Assembly (NCBI GenBank): GCA_004369045.1
Contig: ML213507.1
Coordinates: 62,001 to 126,000 of the forward strand
Direction: 5' to 3'
DNA length: 64,000 nucleotides
DNA from: Heliocybe sulcata
Taxonomy: Eukaryota; Basidiomycota; Agaricomycetes; Gloeophyllales; Gloeophyllaceae
The number at the start of each line of letters is the position of its first letter. Positions within the stretch are counted from its first letter, which is position 1. This document shows, piece after piece, positions 40,175 to 51,987 of the stretch. The notes beneath the pieces were generated by a model that was given only the letters and a program-made list of their open reading frames with translations, was not told the DNA's origin and ran no database searches. The position numbers and the translations under genes were made by a program.

Positions 40175-41578
40175 TCACTCTTCCTCCTCATCCAACTTCA
40201 CGGGCTCCAGATAACTCGCCGGGACGAGGGCTTGCCCTCCTTCAGGCTTCAGCACAATGGCCCAGCCAACACCTCCCCTGCTAATCACCCTGACAACCTG
40301 CTCCTCCTCCAGCGCCATTTCAGCCGTCCCCTCCGGCATAAAGGCATACAGTGCCTTATATAAGCCGGGGTAGAGCGGCCCTTCTTCACCCTCTGCATCA
40401 CCGTAGCCTTCCTCCTCATCTTCGTCCTCGCCCGTGAAATTCCTATCCAACTCTGTTCGAGACGGCAGAGAACCGAGGTCCTCCTCGCCGGGCATCCTAC
40501 TCCCCCTATTCCCAAAGCCCCACCCGCCCCCTCCGAACCCCCACTTGAACCCGCCCCACGTCCCTGCCTTACTCACATCATCCTCCTCATCCTCGGACGA
40601 GGACGACGACGCGTACGAGAGCGTCGACATGCGCTTCGGGTAGCGGTTCGGGCGGGGGACGTCTGGCCCCTTGCCGCAGTGCCGGTCGTCGCTCGCGGGG
40701 TACGCAAAGTCGCGGATCTTCGCGAGAAAGAGCGAGTGCCGCTTCGCCTTGGGCGGATCTGGTTCCGCATCCTGCGGAGGGAGCTGTATGGACTGCGCGG
40801 GCGACGAGGAAGGTGTGAAGTACTGGAGAGACGAGGAGAGCTGGGAGAGACGCGACTGCGACTTGCGGTTCGCCGAGCCCGAGAGCGAGGGACGGGTGGA
40901 CGACTTGGATGAGTGCCGCGAGAGGCTCGCGGAGCCGTTCATTACTGCGGACGAGCGCCGAGACGGCGCTGGCGAGGGCGGAGCGGGGCGCGAGGCGGAG
41001 AGGGCAGACGCACCCATGTCTGCTCCGGGAATATCGAGAACAAGAGGCGAGGATGGGGTGGGAGTCTTAGTGCCCGACACAGTGTTGTTGACCGAGGCAG
41101 GTGTGGGCGTGGGTAGGGTGGGTGTTATAGGCGAGGCTGCCGGGGAATCAGGCGGCAGGTCCAGCAGCTGCGACTTGCCTGGAGTCCGCGAGGCGTCCTC
41201 TCCCGCATTCCCGTCCATCAAGACCTGCTTATCTGCTCCTTCTGAACCGTCGACTTGCTTGCCCTTCTGAGTGCTGCCGGTGCTATTTCTCGTTGGAGGC
41301 TTCGCGAATTCGTGTACGCCTGGTACAGGAGGTGGTAGGAAGGATGAGCCCGGCGATGGGTATGGCGAGGAGGACGCTGGCGCCTCGATAGAGAGTGACG
41401 AGCGCGGAGAGAACTCTGGTGTCTGGTCAAATACAGCTTCTCAGCATATGCGCTGCAAACACACCTTTTTGTTATATAGTAGTGTGCGAGAATCGACTGT
41501 TAGCAACGCTACTCTCCAGTATAAAATCAGGCAAGGCGTACCTTTGCTTTCCGGGTTGGAAATGGCCGCTGAAGCCAT
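40175..41578 (-). CDS. SH3-domain protein with disordered N-terminus
   Basis: A 425-residue adaptor-like protein from exons 41578-41542 and 41415-40175. The first 330 residues are Ser/Pro/Thr-rich with many TP and SP sites, a basic-serine patch (PSRRSSAV, SRHSSKSSTRPS), an acidic run (SSSSSEDEEDD) and a glycine/aromatic patch (WGGFKWGFGGGGWGF). The last 65 residues form an SH3 domain: LYKALYAFMPEGTAEMALEEE, VGWAIVLKPEGGQALVPASYLEPV. It ends in DEEEE. Such layouts occur in fungal cortical or endocytic adaptors, but the specific ortholog is not recognised. Partners would be proline-rich ligands. Confidence 0.85.
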
Positions 41579-42587
41579 TCGATTTCTAATAAATCCTGCA
41601 AATGTTCTGCAACGGTTAGATAGCGGGACGGTTGGTATAGTTTCTGCCTCGAGGTTAGCACTTGAGTACCGCAGCTATACCGCCGGCATGGGTACCGGTA
41701 CCCCTTTCAGTGGAAGCAGTTGCCAAGACGATAACGAGTTAATTATCGACTTAGCTAAGTATAGTCAAGTGGCGTGTAAATATCATACGAATTATCATCC
41801 TCTTCGTGTCAAGCTCTGGTTATAGGCTGTAACAGATAGCTATGCCTGATTTTCGGTTTGCTATGGCAGGGAATATCCACGACCTGATATCAAAGTAGAA
41901 GTACCCGACAATGATCGCAGTGTAGCAGGTTGCACGGTTGCAGCACCTCCACCTCATGGTCCAGGTCGCATTTCGCCGCTCTCTGATGGTCCACAAAAGT
42001 CTGGTTGATAGCATCAAGTCCACCTGAGTTGCAGCGCTGCATGGCTCTTGCCCGCTTGATATGCGTCAACAACTGCCTCTTCTGATACTTGTTACCCGTT
42101 TCTCTGTCTGCACGTAGCTGACTACAGGCTAGTCCTGCTCCAGAGATATCACGTCTTAGAGCCGGTAGCGCGTCGAGAGGATACCTCTCTGATGATGCGT
42201 GGAGACCCGACTATCCAGTCATTCCAGTAACGAGGGTGTGACGTAGGCGGCGTCTCTCCAAGGATCCCACTGAAAGATGATAGAACTCACTCTCAGGTCC
42301 GTCCCGACGCAACCCAGAGAATGTGGCAGCTGAAGGGTGTCGTCCTCACTACGAATCGACATCGAAGGAGACGGATCAATCTACCAATTTGTGTGGACCA
42401 GAGATAGAAAACCCTCCGAGGAAATTGGACAGGCGGCCTGAACACTGTGAGACGTGTAAAAGACGACCGAGATAAATGGCCGTGCGCCGTAGCAAGATAG
42501 GCCAATATAGAATACCACATAGCCAAATTATAGACACTCACAAGCATGAAAAGGAAGACATAAGGCATAGTCTGACTGGCGCATACT
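41579..42587. other. intergenic stretch
   Basis: No gene recognised in this 1-kb spacer between two minus-strand genes. A 184-residue plus-strand frame at 41,271-41,825 overlaps the SH3 gene antisense and is not supported. Confidence 0.5.
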
Positions 42588-45500
42588 TCATGATTTGGCA
42601 GTCCTCTGCCGCATCTCAGCGATCTGCGCCGGGCTCATCTTCAGCAGCATCCGGCATGCCTCCGGGTGCACTTCCTCACAGTGCCTGCTGAGCTCTATAC
42701 CATTCGCCGTGACAGGAAACACTTTTACAGGAACCTCTGACCCCTTGCTCCGACGAACCCTACCACCCATAATTGAGTCGCAGATAAAAGAGATGGAATA
42801 TTGAAAGACATACTGGCACAGTTTACACGTATACTTACTCTTGCCGATGTGGTACGCAAGAGCGAGGTGAGAGATGCCCAGGAGCGGTCTCCGCGAGGCT
42901 GCTACCTTTGAAGAAGAAGGAAGCCCACCGTCCAACGGCTCCTCCTTGACAGCCCTGATTTCGAGGGGACTGGACGCAGATACAGAGGTTTGCGCCGGAC
43001 TCGGAGTGCCCTGCGCAGCCTTAGAACGGTCATCGCGAACAGGTGTACTCGTTAGCGAACTCGCCCTGACAGCCGCAGTAGGTCCCGCTGGCTCGGATAT
43101 TACGGGAGTTCGCCTACTCTTATCAGCAGGAGAAACTGGCACGGGGACAGGCGTCTTTGACGCCGAACTTGTACCGGCAACCGCAGAAAGTGACAGTGGC
43201 TCGGGTGTCACGTGAACTTGCATGGCAGGAGACGCTGGAGCCGGAACGGGTGTCCTCGGCACCGAACCCGTATCAGCAGCTGTAGGAGGTGTAGAAGGTG
43301 ACATTAACTTCGCTGTCGTTGCCGTTCGCCCAGGGGAATGAACAGGTGTCTTATGAGCCTCAGGTTGCGCGGTCGGCGTCCTGGGCGGCGGAGAAGAAGG
43401 AACTGGCGTCTCGATGTCCGGAAGCTCGGGGTACGTGAGCTCTAAGGAGAACGGCGTGGAGGGTATATCGGTGAGATCCTCAGAGAGGCGTCGGCGGATT
43501 GCAGGACGGTCATCCCGCTCGTCGTTATCGGCCTCGTTTCGATCGCGCTTGAGGTCAACGATACCTGCACCTGACTGTGGTTCTACAGCAGCGAGCGAAT
43601 CTTCATCTAGTGTAGGAGGCTGAAGCGGTATATCCGGATTGCTGCCGTCGACATCGCGGTCAGACAACATAGGCATATCTTGCGGAGCTTCATCTTCTAC
43701 AATTATACTCCTAGACTTTAATGAAGCGGCCGTGTCGTCAGCGTCCTGCACGATATCTAGACCTTCATCTTGCCCGTGCGGACGGGATTCATTCTGCTCA
43801 GACGTCTCCTGGACAGCGGGAGTCGACTGAACATCATCCATCGGAACATTCTGTTCGTCGCCTTCGCCGCGTCGAGCATGTTGCTGCCCAGAATCAACGA
43901 TGCCCTGCGAACCAAGGCTGGTCTCAATCAGATGACCTGCTTCTAAGACACCATCTGTACCAATGCCGAAGAGGCGAAGTGTCTGCGCAGAGGGTGGATC
44001 CAAGATCCCTGTAAGGTCAATAACCTCCTGCCCACCATCGAGCTGCAGCGACGTGTTCTCTTCCGTCTTAACAGTGGGCACGGAGTCCGGCGGCGATTCA
44101 GAAGACGCGAGTAGCAGTGAGCCCTCTGGAACGGCCCGTGACGATGATGCCGACGCGTGTTCGGGCTCTGGGTGAGACAGAGCGGTGGCCTGAGTGGCAG
44201 AGGCAAGAACGGGGCTGGCACCTTGTCGAGCTCCATGCGGTGACGCGATCCTGCTTACCGAAGGGGGCAATGATGCTCGAGACGGGGCGGCCTGAGGACG
44301 GGGGTCGGGTGGTGGCGTGAGTGTAGCAACAGGCGCAGTCAATGTCGTTGCGGTGACGGGATTGGCCGGCGCTGCTTGAGAAGCCTATGAAAACAGAGTC
44401 AACTAGAGGAACGTGAAGATTGGCAAGGCGGGCAGACCTCGGCGGGAGCATGCTGCGCGTCGTTGGGATTTGTGCTTGCATTCGGTGCTGTAGTGAATCG
44501 CGCTCTGTCCTCTACCAGCACTATGACCAAGGAAGGAGATCACTACGAGAACGTCCTACTAGTTAACCACGCAAGACGTACTCCTAGCTAGGCTGATCTC
44601 CAACTTCTCGGAATGACGTATCCTTTCTTGTCGAATGGATTCCATAAGATCGGGAGGCAGATCACCCAAGTTGACGGAGGCCATAGTGCGCTGCGTGGCG
44701 GAACCCTGCGGCTGCGGACTCGGAACAGGCGCGCTTGACGATGAAGCCTCAGCAAACGCTGGGGTCTGCGTCTGCCCCGCCAGCATCTTGCCGTAGACAC
44801 GGGCCAGCATGGTATTCTCGCTTGCGAGCTTCCTAGCCATCTCACGGGTCAGCTCATAGTCTGTCTTCGCCTTGGCAAGCTCGGTAGCCTGCCTGTCCAC
44901 CTGCTCGTGCAGCGCTCGGTTATATTGCGTCAGGCCTCTGACCTGTTCCTCAAGCGTTTTATTGCGTTCGTACAGCGCAGCGGCTGCTCGGCTGGCTTGA
45001 ACCGCTTTCATCTGCTCCTCCAGAAGCTGCCTATAGGTACGTTGGAACTCCGCGTCGACATTATCAAAGAGCGCTCGCCAGATTTGCTGGAAATTATTCT
45101 GCGTAGGCGCCAGGAGCTTTGCTACGAGGTGCCTAACATGCTCTTCGACATTGAACGATGTTTGTGGAGGGGTTTGTGACGTAGGTGCATGACGGGGCGC
45201 GGCAGGAGTCGGGGGAGTCATCGGTCCACTAGCTGGTCTTTGTGGAGCATGAGCGTAGCCTGTAGATGCTTGAGGAGTCTGTGCATGGTGTGACGCTGTC
45301 GAATTGGGGTGAACTGCCGATTCACTAGCCGGCCTTTGGGGAAGATGATGGTAGGTATGTTGACCGGGGTGGTTTGGATCATGATTTGTGGCTGGTATTC
45401 CAAAAGAACTCGGGGCATTAGCTGGACTAGAGTACAGCACCGGCTGCATCCTTCCCGCTGCTGAACTCATAGCCGCTACGGATCCAGCATGCGGCCATCC

Positions 45501-45719
45501 AGGTGCGGTTGCATTGGAATGCCTGGGCGCTGACTGCGACGGGTACGACGAGGAGTACGAATAACTCACAGAGGTCGGTTGCACACCTGGAGGAGATCCA
45601 GCAGCAACATTCTGCGGCACAAAATCCACTCCCTGAGTAGAATTGCGAGGTACGTGCTGTATCTGGTCTGGACTGGCGCGCCTTGCGCCTTGGTGTCGCA
45701 ATGCTGCGTGAGAGCTCAT
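42588..45719 (-). CDS. 976-residue coiled-coil protein with C-terminal zinc finger
   Basis: Two long frames are one gene: exons 45719-44582, 44487-44438, 44384-42814 and 42759-42588 join in frame. I do not recognise the family. Residues about 1-190 are Pro/Gln/Ser/His-rich. Residues about 195-330 are helical with a coiled coil (RALFDNVDAEFQRTYRQLLE, NKTLEEQVRGLTQYNRALHE). A long acidic and TP-rich region follows, including VIDLT, a possible SUMO-interacting motif, and many TPVP repeats. The C-terminus has a single finger: TCKLCQ, about 25 residues, then HCEEVHPEAC, giving C-x2-C...H-x4-H with an intron just after the second cysteine. The architecture suggests a nuclear scaffold or regulator (inference). 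Confidence 0.8.
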
Positions 45720-46579
45720 CTACCGCTGAGCATGAGCACCCGAAGCACCCTCGGATTAAAACTTTGAAGACCAGGGGTAAGGAAAGCGCTGAGGCCGGTA
45801 GAGGAATGAAAGAAGGGCACGGTCTGACTTATGCGGGCAGTTATACTATAGGTGTGGACATATAAATCTATAACTGAGTTCGAAATATAGGTCGGACTTC
45901 GAAAGTGCTCCCACACCTGTGGCGCGATGTCATCTTCCGATAGTATTCATATTATGACGGTAGACCCTGCTGACCAGACATTAGTATATGTAGTTAGAAG
46001 CATAAAGCACATCTGTATGTGTTTGTACAATCCCTGGGCAGGTGCATCTCAGCGTAAACGCAAAGACGTTGCAGGCTCCAGTTCGAGAGGTAGTTCGGAG
46101 TTTGTATCTGTTCTCACGGCTGTGGCATACAGAATCTATGTCGATTCCTGACTAGTGTATTCATGCTGATGTGCCCCTCGGATGCAAGATGGTGAAACTA
46201 TGGCTGCTTAAGCATATAATAACATAGCTCTTCTACTTCTTCTAGTATATTGTTGACGCACGGCGCGGCCGCGCCGACCAAAAAAAGTCGGCATTTTATG
46301 CTTTATTTGATGTTTTGATCTGAACTTCCGCATATCTTTGGACTTAATGAATGCAGGTTCTGATATTTTATAGCTCTCTACGACATACTTGGGGGTATAG
46401 TTTTCGCCATTTAGGGATATGTTTTGATGGGAAGACTACCAAATCTGGCAATAAGTCCCAGGGGAGGGGGTCTTAAACTTTCTTTCTGTCCGCCCCTTGA
46501 GTCGAATCCTCACATTGGTCGATGACGGTCTTCGTGTAGGATCGCTGAAGGTGCTGCGGCTCAAGCTTCAGGCTTCAGG
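45720..46579. other. intergenic stretch with GC-rich palindrome
   Basis: The spacer separates two divergent genes. At 46,261-46,294 a GC palindrome GGCGCGGCCGCGCC overlaps a stem GCCGAC / GTCGGC around an A-rich loop. The following 180 bp are AT-rich. No gene recognised. Confidence 0.5.
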
Positions 46580-49205
46580 GTGTGTCGCTCCTTAGGCTGG
46601 CTGCTTACCGTCTTACTAACAGCCGATGCAGATAAGATCAAAACCCTGGCCGAGTCTACCGGCATGTTTGCATACTATCATGATGCTCGCAGTGAGCAAG
46701 AGCACGGTAAGCCATCCTTGACTTACACTTCTGTGTCTTTCCCAACGACCGCTTTAGCCACAATTCGGAGCTGGGACAGGGAGTTCAAGGGTACCGCTGT
46801 CGACGTTCTGCTCAAGACACTGTCTAGTTTCATGGAACGGGATCCAGAACCATATGCAAGATACGCCGGGATTGTCAACTCATCCGGCACGGGCAAGTCG
46901 CGAATAGTGGATGAACTGGGCAAGCGTGTTGTTGTCGTTCCGATGTGTTTGCGAGAACGTGGAACGAACGGTATTGATTTCTCCCAATTAGCCTATCTGC
47001 GAAATCCTTACGAGAGGACAAAGGGTTCCCTCCAGCCGACATGCATCTCAGAGACTGGCTCCTTCGGATATTGCTGGGTGATCCTCGGACAGACGGATTC
47101 GTTCGTGCTTTGCTCACGGTAACAAAGACTCGTTTGGAGAGGATCGTGGAGGATGACCCGTCTCTGGCGACGATGTCGCCCGAGATTCGATTGAAGCAGC
47201 TTGCTTCCGCTTTTCGTACGCGTATGGTCGAAGGGCAGACCTTTCGTCAGGTCAACGACTATCGCCGATTGTTCTATGAGCATGTGATAGACGAGGCCGA
47301 GAAAGTACAGTGAATATGTTATTCATTGTGACTGGGAGGTTCACTGGCTATTGTTCTCAGTTCGCAGCAACAAGTCGGCTTGCTCCTCAAAACGGTCGGG
47401 CTTTGGCCCAAAGGGAGGCAGTTAGTGAGTCGCCTTCCCTCCACACCCGTGAGGGAGCTCATTGGCATACCAGACGTGGCTGCACAAGAGTTGCTGGAGG
47501 TCGTCTGGCCGGGATCGCCGGGCAGCCCACCAAAAAGCTTCACTGAACCTCTTGTCGTCTTCTCTCTTGATGAATCACACGCGCTTACGACAACTCAGTG
47601 CCACGAACTGACTGAGCGCGAATGGTCGGTGTTTTCAGAAATCAGCCGCACACTTTGTACCGTGAAAAATTATCCAATCTTTACCCTCTTCTTATCGACG
47701 CGGGGAAAATTCCAAGATTTCTCCCTAGACCCTTCATTGGACAGATCCAGTCGGGTTATCATGCAACCATACTCGGCGCTGCCCACAATCACTGAGATTG
47801 TGTTTGACGAACTCGCCCAACCAGCAGGTGCGGGAAGCTTCACGCTGGAACGGGTATCAGGGGATGAGTTCATGTGCCATCTGGGTCGGCCTTTGTGAGT
47901 GCCTTTTCCATTGTCTTCATAATAGGTTTTCATTTGACCACCCTGTGACACAGATTTGGCTCCCGCTACGACGCTGGCAATTACAACGTTAAGAAGGGAT
48001 TGTTGCATTTTGCAGCAGCGAAGTTGACAGGCACTGCAAGTCTGACCTCAGAGCTTGGGGATCATGGCGGCTTGGCCTGCCTTGCAGTTCGCTTCGCGCT
48101 TGAGTTCCGATCAAGGAGCCCCCACGAGCAGGACGTGGAGCACAGGCAGGTCGAAAACCATATGCGCATCTGCCTTGCGGCTACTCCCGGCTTTGAGACT
48201 ATGGTCACTGTGGCGGCGTCGGAACCGCTCCTTGCAGAAGCTGCCGCTGTGCGACTGAAGGGCCGCGACTGGGCCCGTGAGCTCGTCCACCACTTGGACG
48301 TGTCGGGTGTGCAACGAGGACAGCGAGGCGAGCTTGTTGCCATGCTGCTCCTCATGCAGGCACGCGATAAGCTGGCATACCGAGACCTTGCCCCCACCAG
48401 AGTCTTCTCTGTTATTGAATTTCTTCATGCTCTATTGCCTGACTCGGTACACCACCAACTCGGACAACTTCTGCCTGCCGTCTCTCGCGAGAACGAGTCC
48501 AAGGCTTTCTCCGAGACATTCAAGGACGCTCGCATGGCTTTCAACCACTTCATCAAAGTCGCAGATTTCAAGGTGCTCAACGTGGAATATCTATGGCGTC
48601 TCGTGGTACGCGGGGCTGCGGTCCTATGCTCCGACGGGCAGCTGGGGGTTGATATCGTGATCCCGTTCCTCTTTCGCGACACCACCATCCAGGCCATGAA
48701 CGTCTCTGCTATCCTGGTCCAGGTGACGAATGTGCCTTCATTCACCAACAAAATGCGGGGGACCCTCCTCAACTTGATAAACCCGTCCTTGGCCGGGCTC
48801 TTCTCCCGTGGCGCCTCACCGTTGCCCGTCATCCGTATGGTCTTCTCTCTTGGGTCACCGAGACCAGCAGTTATGACTGTCGGCCCTCGCGCGCGCGGTC
48901 CGCGCCCTAAAGGGTACACCGCCTACGACATCTGGTGTGCGGGCGTGTCGCCAGAGACGTTTGCGGTCATCAAGCCCGAGCAAGTGGAGCCTTACAATAG
49001 CATCCTGGCGCGGAAACTCCCGGTGTATGAAGGATTCGAACTGAAGGATGACCCATTGGAAGGGACGGAGGCGGGGGAGGCAAAACTCGCTTTGAGGCGC
49101 CGGATGCATCCAGGTGCGGCAGCGTTACCGGGCCATTTCGAAGGCTTCATTAGCGAGCCCATCGGAACAAATGAGATCGACCAAGAAGACAGCGATGATG
49201 ACTGA
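46580..49205 (+). CDS. large P-loop NTPase of an expanded agaricomycete family
   Basis: A multi-exon gene whose C-terminal 400 codons are one exon ending 49205. The start is unresolved: the open frame at the left edge has no ATG. Walker A reads NSSGTGKSRIVDELGK, followed by VVVVPMCLRERGTNG, then after an intron FPPADMHLRDWL. A Walker B-like VVFSLDESHAL lies near 47,570. The C-terminal part includes GLACLAVRFALEFRSRSPHE and ends in an acidic EDSDDD tail. I know this NSSG-TGKS plus PMCLRE layout from many unnamed agaricomycete proteins; a link to Crinkler-type NTPases is possible but unproven. Not every exon join upstream of 47,361 could be settled. Function is unknown. Confidence 0.7.
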
Positions 49206-49664
49206 GGAGGACGAAAGTGATTTGGAATCGCCTAGCACAATCGAGGTTCAACTGAGTCCGAGTATGTGGTGACTGCCTGTCGATGCTTCGCCTATGCTCA
49301 CTGACAACTGTTAGGCTGTTAGTAAAATATTGTACTTCTCTCTCCAATAGCTATGCATCGTATTTGTATTCCCTGACGCAGTCAGAAAGGTGAAAATGTA
49401 CAGAAGGAAGGCGGTAACTGAAGCCCGCAATCCGTGCCTTTATTAATCACAGAGAACAGCGCTGAGCGTCAAAGGCCGTCAGGCCTTCAAAGCTTCAAGA
49501 TCAGAGTAGATCTGAGTGCTTAGTCTTGCTACCCAGTAAACAGGCAAGCAACGCGAGCCCCCGAGTGGTAGCCCTTATGGTGCGGACTACTAGAAAAAGT
49601 GTTAAGTGCGGGCGCTTAATTACACGCGTCTGTCCTACTGCACTACCTCATCCGGTCTGTCTGA
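49206..49664. other. intergenic stretch
   Basis: A 459-bp spacer between two plus-strand genes. Nothing recognised. It should contain the promoter of the next gene. Confidence 0.5.
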
Positions 49665-51832
49665 ATGCCGCCTAGCGAAAGGTAGAGGTGTCCTGACTTG
49701 TGCAAAACGTGTAGCCTAACATAGAGGGCTAGGTTTCTGAGGATATATGACTCTTTGCCTGAAGATGCGCGGCGAAGACTCGTCGAGAAACACCTCGTTC
49801 CCCTCCTCAACGCGGTACCTCCGGATAGGTGCAAGAAATCGATATCTGCGGCATTACGCATGCAGAAACGATACGACGGAATCCCTGTACTGGATCTCAA
49901 GTCGAAGAAAGAAGAAGTGAATGCCCTACTCGACGAACTCGAGAGGGACACCAAGCGGTCGTTCGTCAAGGGTCGCTCAATCCGGGATGAGCTGCTCTCG
50001 GAGATCGTAGACAGCCTTACAGACTGGCTGAACGACATTTGGATTGTGGTCTATGAATACAAGGTGAACTTCGAGGATGCGCATCGATGTCTATTGTTCG
50101 CAGCCGGCGTTCTCGATCATCTCTGCAACTCTCGTGGGTGAGTAGAGACCGTCCGTCAAAAGCCTCCCCGCTAACTCTGACTGCACCAGTATGCCTTCAG
50201 AGACGTGAGCAGGACAGCGCTGTCACTGAACCTCGTGCTGACGTTTCTCTGTAGTTGCAAATGCACATTCAACAACATGTACATCCACGTGAGGCTCAAG
50301 AAGCGCAATGGACGCACCGTTAAGTCTTTCTCTTTGTCCGGCGCTGCCACCCTCGACCGCGTGCTCCTGTGGATCTGGCGGGATCTGCTCCTGGTCATGC
50401 TAGCAAGCGAGGATCCTCGCCTCACCGGCGTGATGCCCGAAATGCTGACAGACATCGAGAACGTTGTCGGCTGGCAGTCCGTCGAGCGCATTTTGTACGG
50501 CGGCAGAGAAGGTCCGTACTTTCCGTTCGGTCTTACTCCTTTGAAGTAACTTAGGATAGGTCTCATGCCGGAAGAAGCGCCGGACGACAGCGACGAAGAG
50601 GAAAACTGGCTGGAAGACATCGACGACGGCTCCCCTGAGCGCTGCACGTGCTCCTATCACGCCGACCATTGGCCAGACCGGCTCAATGACCAGATCATCC
50701 CACTACGCCAGCTCGTGCAAGACCACCTCCTTTCCCTCTTCAGAATCACACCCTCGCTCGAGCTCTGGAACAGCCTCCTCACCATCACGACCCACTTTGA
50801 CAGCACAAAATCGCAGCTCCAGACTCACCTCGCCTCGATCGCGACGACGTCGAGCAGCACCTTCGCGGCCGCGCTCGCCATCCACGCAGTCGAGAATAAC
50901 GACGAGTCCATCGTCTCGATGCTCGACACACACGCACACCTCCTGCGCCCGCGCGACGCGCCGTCGTATCAGTCCGCGGTCGTCAGCCTCTCGCGCAACC
51001 CACTCTTCCAGACGCGCGCGTTGCAGATGCTCGAGAAGGAGCTGCTCGAGTCGGCGCGCACGGTTCGCGCCGCGCTGCACGGCAGCTTCTCAGAAATCGA
51101 CAAGCAAGCCAACAAGGACGAGTTCGACAACATTATGAAATTGCGGCATGGCACGGACGCGCGACGAGAAAGGATCGAGCTCTGGGTAGACGCTATCGTC
51201 ACGCCTGGGTCGCAACCGGCCCATCCTATGGCGTTTGCCGCAATGATGATTGGATTGCCTCTGGGAGCTGCCATGGCTGATGCGGATGATGCCGACCCTT
51301 TGGGCTACCTCGACGTCGACCAGGGTGACCCGGACCTGGAGGACCTCAGAGAAGAGTTCCGACCGAAGCTGAAAGATCGCTTCGAATCATGGATCAACAC
51401 GGCCGGTAAAGTGAAAGGAGGGAATGCTATCCTTCCCAAGGCCTACAAGGAGATCTTGGGATGGATGCCATTCCTGAGGGCCTCCGACGCCATTGATGAG
51501 ATGATTGGAAGGTGTGTTGCTTTCTGGCCAGTGCCTGTTAGAACGGTACAGCACTGAACCTCTCTATCTACAGGCTCGCAGACAGACCCAGTAAACATCA
51601 CGTCTGCGACGGAATGGATGCTCTTGCGCACTTCGTGAAAGTACAAAGGAAGAAATTGGCAGCGAAGGCCGATAAGCAGAAGAAAGGCTCTGCCGCGTCT
51701 GCATCCCCGTTAACGTCTGGGTCCAATCCAACTTCAGCTTCCGCTGCAGAAGCAGCACATCCGGCCGTCCCTCCCCACGCTCCGCCGTCTCCCTTCGCGC
51801 CCTCAACTGGCGGGCTCAACGACGTAGATTAG
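49665..51832 (+). CDS. 634-residue conserved-looking protein of unknown function
   Basis: Six exons (49665-49681, 49733-50137, 50190-50204, 50255-50511, 50560-51511, 51574-51832) join in frame. Exons 1 and 3 are 17 and 15 nt. I do not recognise a domain. The protein looks mostly helical. It starts MPPSERFLRIYDSLPEDARR, has an acidic stretch (PEEAPDDSDEEENWLEDIDD) followed by a Cys/His cluster (RCTCSYHADHW), a helical repeat-like middle, then LADRPSKHHVCDGMDALAHF near the C-terminus. The last 60 residues are Ala/Ser/Pro-rich with a basic patch (VQRKKLAAKADKQKK). No signal peptide or membrane segment is seen. Clean exon joins and balanced composition argue for a real conserved gene. Confidence 0.82.
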
Positions 51833-51987
51833 TATCGTCACCTTCTAGCCTTTTCATGCCGCATCACTTATCTTGTCATTGCATTGGCGCTTGTCTGTGG
51901 ATTTGGACACTGGTGCAATATACAATACAGTACCATAATGCATACAATCCAGTATCGGAGAAACCAATGGATGCCACAGTAGTGATA

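Noticed and set aside
40671-41270. 199-codon plus-strand frame
   Set aside because: Antisense to the Ser/Pro-rich part of the SH3 gene; biased composition explains it.
44559-45719. Separate 386-residue gene
   Set aside because: A donor at 44,581 and a 50-nt exon join it in frame to the downstream frame, so it is the 5' exon of the 976-residue gene.
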